Shown: positions 58,469 to 64,000 of the stretch, piece by piece | Layout of the letters: the number at the start of each line of letters is the position of its first letter | Position numbering within the stretch: position 1 is the stretch's first letter | Assembly (NCBI GenBank): GCA_017302655.1 | Contig: JAFLDE010000001.1 | Span: forward strand, 1-64,000 | Direction: 5' to 3' | Origin: Burkholderiales bacterium | GTDB taxonomy: Bacteria > Pseudomonadota > Gammaproteobacteria > Burkholderiales > Burkholderiaceae_C | DNA length: 64,000 nucleotides | Notes under the pieces: generated by a model | What the model was told of the DNA's origin: nothing | Databases searched by the model: none | What the model saw: the letters and a program-made list of their open reading frames with translations, nothing else | Position numbers and translations under genes: made by a program

Positions 58469-59118
58469 GGCTTGTGCGTCGGGTCCACCGCGCGGGCGCG
58501 GGCGCGCTCAATGGCGGCCTCGACGATGGCTCGCTTGCGTGCATCGTCACCCAGGGTGGCAAGCTTGGCCCGACCTTTGTGGGCCAAGCGCATCTGCTGG
58601 TCAGCCGCTTCGCGTTGCAAGCGCACACCGCGTGCTTGGTAACGGTCGCGCGCGCCGGAGGCGAGCGCTTCACTCCAGGCCGACCAGCCGCGGCGACCTG
58701 GTGTCACCGAGGGTAGTTCGATGCAGTCAACCGGGCAGACGGGCAGGCAGAGCTCGCAGCCGGTGCAGTCTTCCTCGATCACCACGTGCATGTGCTTGGC
58801 GCTGCCGATGATGGCGTCCACCGGACAGGCCTGGATGCACAGCGTGCAGCCGATGCACCAGGTTTCGTCGATGCGCGCCACGCCACGCTCGGCGGCTTGG
58901 CCGTGCTTGAGGTCCAGGGGCTCCTGAGGCAGTCCGGTGATTCGTGCCAGGCGCACCACACCCTCTTCGCCACCTGGTGGGCAGCGATTGATGGGGGCCA
59001 GGCCTTGGGCGATGGCTTCGGCATAGTGCCGGCAGTCGGGCTCACCGCAGCGCGTGCACTGGGTCTGCGGCAGCGCCGCGTCGATTCGATCGGCCAGCAG
59101 CCGTTGCTGTTCGTTCAC
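58465..59118 (-). CDS. rsxB: RsxB/RnfB-type iron-sulfur protein, orphan
   Basis: A 217-residue ferredoxin-like protein. The N-terminal Fe-S domain is [17 protein letters not shown]...INRC; two 4Fe-4S ferredoxin motifs follow ([16 protein letters not shown] and [18 protein letters not shown]). Compared with E. coli RsxB it lacks the N-terminal membrane segment but has a basic C-terminal helix (about 165-210). No other rsx/rnf gene is in the window. The GTG overlaps the phaZ stop (GTGA) and nth follows as ATGA. Confidence 0.88.
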   Translation of the reverse strand: MNEQQRLLADRIDAALPQTQCTRCGEPDCRHYAEAIAQGLAPINRCPPGGEEGVVRLARITGLPQEPLDLKHGQAAERGVARIDETWCIGCTLCIQACPVDAIIGSAKHMHVVIEEDCTGCELCLPVCPVDCIELPSVTPGRRGWSAWSEALASGARDRYQARGVRLQREAADQQMRLAHKGRAKLATLGDDARKRAIVEAAIERARARAVDPTHKP

Positions 59119-60425
59119 GCCTTGGAGCGGGGGCGGGACGGCTTGGCGGTGCGGGTGCGCGGGTGGCTGCGAGCGCGCGGCAGCGTGTGGTCGTGCTGGG
59201 CGATGAACTCTCTCACGACCGGATAGGCCAGTTCGCGCCAGCGGCGGCCGCTGAAGATGCCGTAATGCCCGGCGCCCTTCACCGTGAGGTGGCGCTGGTG
59301 CTCCTTGGGAATGCCGGTGCACAGACCGTGAGCGGCCTCGGTCTGACCGGCGCCGGAGATGTCGTCAAGCTCGCCCTCCACCGTGAGCAGGCCACAGTTG
59401 CGGATGTCTTGCGGGCGCACCAGGTCGCCCTTGACCTTCCAGGTGCCGTTGACGAGCGAAAAGTCCTGGAACACGGTCTTGATGGTGTCTAGGTAGTACT
59501 CGGCCGGCAGGTCGAGCACGGCGTTGTACTCGTCGTAGAAGTCGCGGTGGCTGTCGGCCGATTCCTCGTCGCCGCGCACCAAGTCAAGAAAGTAGTCGTA
59601 GTGGCTGGAGAGGTGGCGGTCCGGATTCATGGCCACAAAGCCAGTGTGCTGCATGAATCCTGGGTACACCGGCCGTCCGCTGCCAGGGAAGTTGCTGGGC
59701 ACCCGGTAAATCACGTTGTTTTCGAACCAGGAGTGGCTCTTGTTCATGGCCAGGTTGTTGACCGCAGTGGGCGACTTGCGCGCGTCGATGGGTCCCCCCA
59801 TCATGGTCATCGAGCGGGGCACGATGCCTTTGTTGCTGGCCTGCAGGGAGACCGCCGCCAAGACGGGCACGGTGGGCTGGCAGACGCTGATCACATGCAC
59901 CTTGGGGCCGATGTGCTCGATGAACGCGCGCACATAGGCCACGTAGTCGTCCAGGTGGAAGGGGCCCACTTCCAGCGGCACCATGCGGGCGTCGATCCAG
60001 TCGGTGATGAACACCTTGTGCTCGCGCAGCAACTGCTTGACGGTGTCGCGCAGCAAAGTGGAGTGATGGCCCGAAAGCGGCGCCACCACCAGCACCGTGG
60101 GCTGGTCCTTCATGCGGGACAGTTGGGCTGCGTCGTCGCTGAAGCGCTTGAAGCGCAGCAAGCGGCAGAAGGGCTTCTCCATCGCAACCCGTTGTTGCAC
60201 CGCCACTGGCACACCGTCCACCTCCACGGTTTCGATGCCAAAGGCCGGCTTTTCGTAGGCCTTCGCCAGCCGGTGCATCAAATCCAGACTCGCCGCCACA
60301 CGCGGAGCCAGCGGGCCATGTGCGAAAGGCGAAAGAGGGTGCGTGTAGAGCTGTGCCGCTGCCGAGGCGAATTCGGCAAAGGGGCTCAGCAGGGCGCGCT
60401 GGGTTTCGTAGAGCTGATAGAGCAT
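59115..60425 (-). CDS. phaZ: Intracellular polyhydroxyalkanoate depolymerase
   Basis: A 436-residue cytoplasmic enzyme that mobilises PHB granules. It is of the PhaZa1 type: the nucleophile is a cysteine, Cys182 in [13 protein letters not shown], instead of serine. The Asp and His partners are expected in [14 protein letters not shown] and [11 protein letters not shown]. No signal peptide. The basic Ser/Arg/Lys-rich tail may bind the granule. It heads the phaZ-rsxB-nth operon. Confidence 0.94.
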   Translation of the reverse strand: MLYQLYETQRALLSPFAEFASAAAQLYTHPLSPFAHGPLAPRVAASLDLMHRLAKAYEKPAFGIETVEVDGVPVAVQQRVAMEKPFCRLLRFKRFSDDAAQLSRMKDQPTVLVVAPLSGHHSTLLRDTVKQLLREHKVFITDWIDARMVPLEVGPFHLDDYVAYVRAFIEHIGPKVHVISVCQPTVPVLAAVSLQASNKGIVPRSMTMMGGPIDARKSPTAVNNLAMNKSHSWFENNVIYRVPSNFPGSGRPVYPGFMQHTGFVAMNPDRHLSSHYDYFLDLVRGDEESADSHRDFYDEYNAVLDLPAEYYLDTIKTVFQDFSLVNGTWKVKGDLVRPQDIRNCGLLTVEGELDDISGAGQTEAAHGLCTGIPKEHQRHLTVKGAGHYGIFSGRRWRELAYPVVREFIAQHDHTLPRARSHPRTRTAKPSRPRSKA

Positions 60426-60465
60426 GGCGGCGGCATGGGGCTGGCAAGGCCCTATCTTGCCTTAC

Positions 60466-60480
60466 TGCTGCGGTGCAGCA
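60466..60480 (-). promoter_or_regulatory. Candidate PhaR box upstream of phaZ
   Basis: TGCTGC-GGT-GCAGCA is a perfect palindrome with 6-base arms, 41 bases before the phaZ start. PhaR, the PHA-responsive repressor of Burkholderiales, binds TGC/GCA-type palindromes in phasin and depolymerase promoters, so this is a reasonable candidate. It lies in the 74-base gap that must hold the phaZ promoter. Confidence 0.45.
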
Positions 60481-60499
60481 AAGTCAGCGCTGCGTCAGC

Positions 60500-61705
60500 T
60501 CACGCCTGCATGACCGCTGCCACGGCCTCGGCCACGCGTGGCAGGTTCGCTTCATTCAACGCGGCCACGCAGATGCGACCGCTGTCTACGCCGTAGACAC
60601 CGAACTCGCTGCGCAGGCGCTGCATCTGCGCGGCCTTGAGGCCGGAATAGCTGAACATGCCGCGCTGTTCCGCGATGAAGTCCACCGGTGCCGTCACGCC
60701 GGCCGCTTTCAGCGCGCTCACCAAGCCAGTGCGCATGGCGGCAATGCGCTGACGCATTCCGGCCAGTTCCTGCTCCCACTGAGCGCACAGTTGTGGGTCG
60801 TTCAGCACCATGGCCACCACCTTGCCGCCATGCGTGGGCGGGTTGGAGTAGGTGGTGCGGGCCGTCACTTTCAGCTGGCTCTGCACGCGAGTGGCTTCGT
60901 CGCGATTGCCGCAGACCACGTGCAGGCTGCCCACGCGCTCCCCGTACAGGGAGAAGCTCTTGCTGAAACTGCTGGCCACCAGAAAGGCCAGACCTGCCTC
61001 GGCCATCAAGCGCACCGCGAAGGCGTCTTCGTTGAGCCCAGCGCCGAAGCCTTGGTAGGCCATGTCCAGAAAAGGCACCAACTGTTGCTCATGCAGCAGC
61101 GGCACCAGGGCTTCCCATTGCGCTCGGCTGAGGTCGTAGCCAGTCGGGTTGTGGCAGCAAGCGTGCAGAACCACCACGTCGCCGGGCCGGGCGTCCCGAC
61201 TCAGGGTGCCGAGCAGGGCTTCGAATGCCACGCCCTGTGCTGTCGCGTCGTAGTAAGGGTAGCTCAGCACCTCGAAGCCGGCGTTGCTGAAGAGCGCGCG
61301 GTGGTTTTCCCAACTGGGATCGGAAATCCAAACACGCGCATCCGGCTGAAGCCGTTTCAAGAAGTCGCCGCCCACCTTCAGCGCGCCGGTGCCACCCAGC
61401 GCCTGGAGACTCGCGACTCGGCCTTGCTGTAGCACGGCGGCGTCGGCGCCGAAGACCTGACGCTGCGCGCCTTGTACATAACCTGGAATGCCGTCGATGG
61501 GGAGGTAGCCCCGTGGGGCCGGCTGGGCGGCCAGTTGGGCCTCCGCCGCGCGCACGCAGTCCAGCAGGGGCAGTTTGCCGCCCGCATCGGTGTAGACGCC
61601 GACGCCCAGGTTGACCTTGTCGGCGCGCGTGTCGGCGTTGAACTGCTCGTTAAGGCCCAGGATGGGGTCGCGTGGGGCGAGGGGGGCGGCGGCGAAAACG
61701 GACAT
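60500..61705 (-). CDS. Aromatic-amino-acid/aspartate aminotransferase
   Basis: A 401-residue class I PLP aminotransferase of the AspC/TyrB subfamily. N-terminal DPILGLNEQFNAD and KVNLGVGVY, the cofactor Asp/Tyr region LHACCHNPTGYD and DMAYQGFG, and the PLP lysine in SSFSKSFSLYGERVG are all present; the substrate-carboxylate Arg is near the C-terminus. TyrB-like and AspC-like enzymes cannot be separated with confidence. Divergent from uvrB. Confidence 0.93.
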   Translation of the reverse strand: MSVFAAAPLAPRDPILGLNEQFNADTRADKVNLGVGVYTDAGGKLPLLDCVRAAEAQLAAQPAPRGYLPIDGIPGYVQGAQRQVFGADAAVLQQGRVASLQALGGTGALKVGGDFLKRLQPDARVWISDPSWENHRALFSNAGFEVLSYPYYDATAQGVAFEALLGTLSRDARPGDVVVLHACCHNPTGYDLSRAQWEALVPLLHEQQLVPFLDMAYQGFGAGLNEDAFAVRLMAEAGLAFLVASSFSKSFSLYGERVGSLHVVCGNRDEATRVQSQLKVTARTTYSNPPTHGGKVVAMVLNDPQLCAQWEQELAGMRQRIAAMRTGLVSALKAAGVTAPVDFIAEQRGMFSYSGLKAAQMQRLRSEFGVYGVDSGRICVAALNEANLPRVAEAVAAVMQA

Positions 61706-61778
61706 GTCGGCTAGGCTCGCGGGTTTCGTGAATGGAACGGGGCCGTGATTCTAGGAAGCGACCCCTGGGGAAACCCCG

Positions 61779-63839
61779 ATGTCAGACTCCGTCGCCGCCG
61801 AAGGCCAGATCGTCGAGTTCCCGAACTCGCCCTTTCAGTTGCTCCAGCCCTTTGCACCGGCGGGTGACCAGCCGGCGGCCATCGCCAGTTTGGTCGAAGG
61901 CATCGAAGACGGCCTGGCCTTCCAGACCTTGCTCGGTGTGACCGGCTCTGGCAAGACTTACACCATGGCCAATGTGATCGCTCGCATGGGTCGGCCGGCC
62001 ATCGTGTTCGCGCACAACAAGACCTTGGCGGCGCAGCTCTACGCCGAGTTCCGCGATTTCTTTCCGAACAACGCGGTGGAGTACTTCGTTTCCTATTACG
62101 ACTACTACCAGCCCGAGGCCTACGTGCCTCAGCGCGACCTGTTCATCGAAAAGGACAGCGCAATCAATGAGCAGATCGAGCAGTTGCGCCTGTCCTGCAC
62201 GAAGAGCCTGATGGAGCGGCGCGATGTGGTCATCGTGGCCAGCGTGAGCGCCATCTATGGCATCGGCAACCCGGCCGACTACCACCAGATGGTGTTGACC
62301 CTGCGCGTTGGCGACACCCTGGGTCAGCGCGACCTGATCGCGCAGCTGGTGCGCATGCAATACCAGCGCAATGAGCTGGAGTTCACACGCGGCCACTTCC
62401 GCGTGCGCGGAGACACGGTGGACGTGTTCCCGGCGGAACACTCCGAACTGGCACTGCGCATCGAACTCTTCGACGACGAGGTCGAGAGCATGAGCCTCTT
62501 CGACCCACTCACCGGCGCCATCCGCCATAAGCTGGCACGCTTCACCGTCTACCCGAGCAGCCACTACGTGACGCCGCGCGAACGAGTGCTGGCCGCCTTG
62601 GAGACCATCAAGGAGGAGCTGCGGCAACGCGTTGCCCAGTTCATTGCCGAGGGCAAGCTGGTCGAGGCGCAGCGCATCGAGCAGCGGACCCGTTTCGACG
62701 TGGAGATGCTGCAGGAGGTTGGGCACTGCAAGGGCATCGAGAACTACACCCGCCACCTCAGCGGCGCGGCGCCTGGCGAAGCGCCACCCACGCTGGTGGA
62801 CTATCTGCCGGCCGACGCGCTGATGTTCGTCGACGAGAGCCACGTCACCATCGGCCAGTTCGGAGCCATGTACAACGGCGACCGCTCGCGCAAGACCACC
62901 TTGGTGGAGTACGGCTTCCGCCTGCCTTCAGCCCTCGACAACCGACCGCTCAAGTTCGAGGAATTCGAGCGCAAGATGCGCCAGGCGGTCTTCGTCTCGG
63001 CCACGCCGGCCGACTACGAGAAGAAGCAAAGCGGGCAGGTGGTCGAGCAGGTGGTTCGGCCCACGGGTCTGGTGGATCCGGTGGTGGAGGTCAGGCCGGC
63101 CACCCATCAGGTGGACGACGTGCTGCAGGAAATCCGCGAGCGCGTGACCGTGCAGCAACGGGTGCTCATCACCACGCTGACCAAGCGCATGGCCGAGCAG
63201 CTCACGGGATATCTCGAGGAGAACGGCGTCAAGGTGCGCTACTTGCACTCGGATGTGGACACGGTGGAGCGCGTGGAGATCATCCGGGATCTGCGCTTGG
63301 GGCTCTTTGACGTGCTGGTGGGCATCAATCTATTGCGCGAAGGCCTGGATATCCCCGAGGTGTCCTTGGTCGCCATCCTGGACGCCGACAAGGAAGGCTT
63401 TCTGCGCAGCGAGCGCAGCCTCATCCAGACCATCGGCCGCGCGGCGCGTCACCTGGATGGCAAGGCCATCCTCTACGCCGATCGCATCACTGACTCCATG
63501 CGCCGTGCGCTTCAGGAGACCGAGCGGCGTCGCGCCAAGCAGCTTGCCTTCAACGCCGAACACGGCATCACGCCGCGCGGCGTGGCCAAGCAGGTGAGGG
63601 AACTGATCGATGGCGTGGTCAGCGGCAAGGCACGCGACGAAGCGGCCAAGCTCGCGCGCGAAGATGCTGTGGCGAGGCCCGAAGCGCTCAGCGAGAAGGA
63701 GGCGAGCCGGCGCATCCAGCAACTGGAAAAGCAGATGTACGAGCACGCACGCAATCTGGAGTTCGAGCAGGCAGCCCGCATGCGCGATCAGTTGGCGCAG
63801 TTGAAGGAGGCCTTGTTCGGCGCGCGGGGGGCGGCCTAG
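61779..63839 (+). CDS. uvrB: Excinuclease ABC subunit B
   Basis: A 686-residue helicase-like core of nucleotide excision repair. Walker [11 protein letters not shown] (residues 53-62), [19 protein letters not shown] beta-hairpin region, Walker B-type LMFVDESHV, motif [11 protein letters not shown] and the C-terminal UVR domain ([19 protein letters not shown]) that binds UvrA/UvrC. No LexA-type box is visible in the 73-base divergent gap. Confidence 0.97.
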   Translation: MSDSVAAEGQIVEFPNSPFQLLQPFAPAGDQPAAIASLVEGIEDGLAFQTLLGVTGSGKTYTMANVIARMGRPAIVFAHNKTLAAQLYAEFRDFFPNNAVEYFVSYYDYYQPEAYVPQRDLFIEKDSAINEQIEQLRLSCTKSLMERRDVVIVASVSAIYGIGNPADYHQMVLTLRVGDTLGQRDLIAQLVRMQYQRNELEFTRGHFRVRGDTVDVFPAEHSELALRIELFDDEVESMSLFDPLTGAIRHKLARFTVYPSSHYVTPRERVLAALETIKEELRQRVAQFIAEGKLVEAQRIEQRTRFDVEMLQEVGHCKGIENYTRHLSGAAPGEAPPTLVDYLPADALMFVDESHVTIGQFGAMYNGDRSRKTTLVEYGFRLPSALDNRPLKFEEFERKMRQAVFVSATPADYEKKQSGQVVEQVVRPTGLVDPVVEVRPATHQVDDVLQEIRERVTVQQRVLITTLTKRMAEQLTGYLEENGVKVRYLHSDVDTVERVEIIRDLRLGLFDVLVGINLLREGLDIPEVSLVAILDADKEGFLRSERSLIQTIGRAARHLDGKAILYADRITDSMRRALQETERRRAKQLAFNAEHGITPRGVAKQVRELIDGVVSGKARDEAAKLAREDAVARPEALSEKEASRRIQQLEKQMYEHARNLEFEQAARMRDQLAQLKEALFGARGAA

Positions 63840-63842
63840 TCG

Positions 63843-63857
63843 TTTGTCCAGGACAAA
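63843..63857. promoter_or_regulatory. 15-base palindrome behind uvrB
   Basis: TTTGTCC-A-GGACAAA is perfect over both 7-base arms with one central base, four bases after the uvrB stop region and about 95 bases before iscR. A one-base loop cannot form a terminator hairpin, so a protein-binding site is more likely. No known box matches it. Confidence 0.4.
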
Positions 63858-63885
63858 TGGGCCTACTCCCGGCAGGGTGTCTGGG

Positions 63886-63910
63886 ATAGACGACTAAACT
63901 ACTCGGACAT
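63886..63910 (+). promoter_or_regulatory. IscR type-1 binding site
   Basis: ATAGACGACTAAACTACTCGGACAT lines up with the 25-base IscR type-1 consensus at about 20 positions, including the ATA edge, the GACTA core and the closing AT. It lies 42 bases before the iscR start, where IscR represses its own operon in other proteobacteria. Confidence 0.6.
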
Positions 63911-63952
63911 TGAATCAGGGATTCCCCTGTAGTTGTTACCGGAGTGAGCACC

Positions 63953-64000
63953 ATGCGTCTGACCACCAAGGGCCGTTTCGCTGTCACCGCCATGCTGGAC
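63953..64000 (+). CDS. iscR: IscR, Rrf2-family Fe-S regulator (N-terminal part)
   Basis: The window ends 16 codons in. MRLTTKGRFAVTAMLD is the conserved N-terminus of IscR, the 2Fe-2S sensor that represses the isc operon. SD GGAGTGAG lies about 6 bases upstream of the ATG. The isc cluster would be expected to continue beyond the window. Confidence 0.88.
   Translation, partial: MRLTTKGRFAVTAMLD

Noticed and set aside
61706..61778. LexA box before uvrB
   Set aside because: No CTGT-N8-ACAG or near match is present in the gap.

Overview
The window is 64 kb of GC-rich, gene-dense chromosome from a betaproteobacterium, most likely a member of the Burkholderiales (Rubrivivax/Roseateles/Leptothrix-like). 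This rests on the intracellular PHA depolymerase, bpt-aat order, SDR-type threonine dehydrogenase, zapA followed by 6S RNA, DUF2069 and KAS III variants, and G/C palindromic intergenic elements. It is mostly housekeeping DNA. I see no phage, insertion sequence, CRISPR array or rRNA. No stretch over 300 bp lacks a gene or RNA; the longest gap between coding genes (57014-57299) holds 6S RNA.

Layout. 0-0.4 kb: tail of an SDR-type epimerase. 0.46-3.7 kb (minus): a tight four-gene operon of a CsgG-like lipoprotein, an exported protein of unknown family, an exported caspase-fold protease and a small exported YbjN-like protein; this is the best candidate for an undescribed system. 3.8-5.6 kb: cysM, a palindromic micro-ORF, a Nudix hydrolase and a TusA-like protein, all coupled. 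5.7-18 kb: tRNA-Leu(CAA), rhomboid protease, galU-valS, a TPR/oxygenase-like protein, KAS III, a FAD-linked oxidase, BrkB-type membrane protein, bpt-aat, an ArsC/Spx-like protein and riboflavin synthase.

18-31 kb: katG broken by one extra G in a G9 run; cheW and a chemoreceptor; aconitase B with a VapBC module immediately upstream; an aldose-1-epimerase homologue that has lost its catalytic residues; an XRE-cupin regulator divergent from the threonine-degradation pair kbl-tdh; MipA/OmpV. 31-42.6 kb: metY with a hydrolase, a CBS protein, aroC, an RND efflux pair, a membrane-anchored Ser/Thr kinase and a DUF4397 lipoprotein.

42.6-49.5 kb: a Ca2+/Na+ antiporter translationally coupled to a complete Mrp operon (mrpA/B fused, C, D, E, F, G), apparently one seven-gene cation-homeostasis transcript headed by an eight-codon leader ORF. 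49.5-57 kb: PBP1A and exonuclease I, then two degenerate GGDEF proteins flanking a miniature flagellar-rod-like protein, then a TauE/SafE permease and an EVE protein. 57-64 kb: 6S RNA, zapA, a zapB-like gene, the coupled phaZ-rsxB-nth operon, an aromatic/aspartate aminotransferase, uvrB and the start of iscR with a type-1 IscR site.

Neighbouring genes often overlap by 1-4 bases (ATGA, GTGA, TGATG), so translational coupling is the main organising feature. Several genes have a -10-like hexamer ending six bases before the start codon, which suggests leaderless transcripts.
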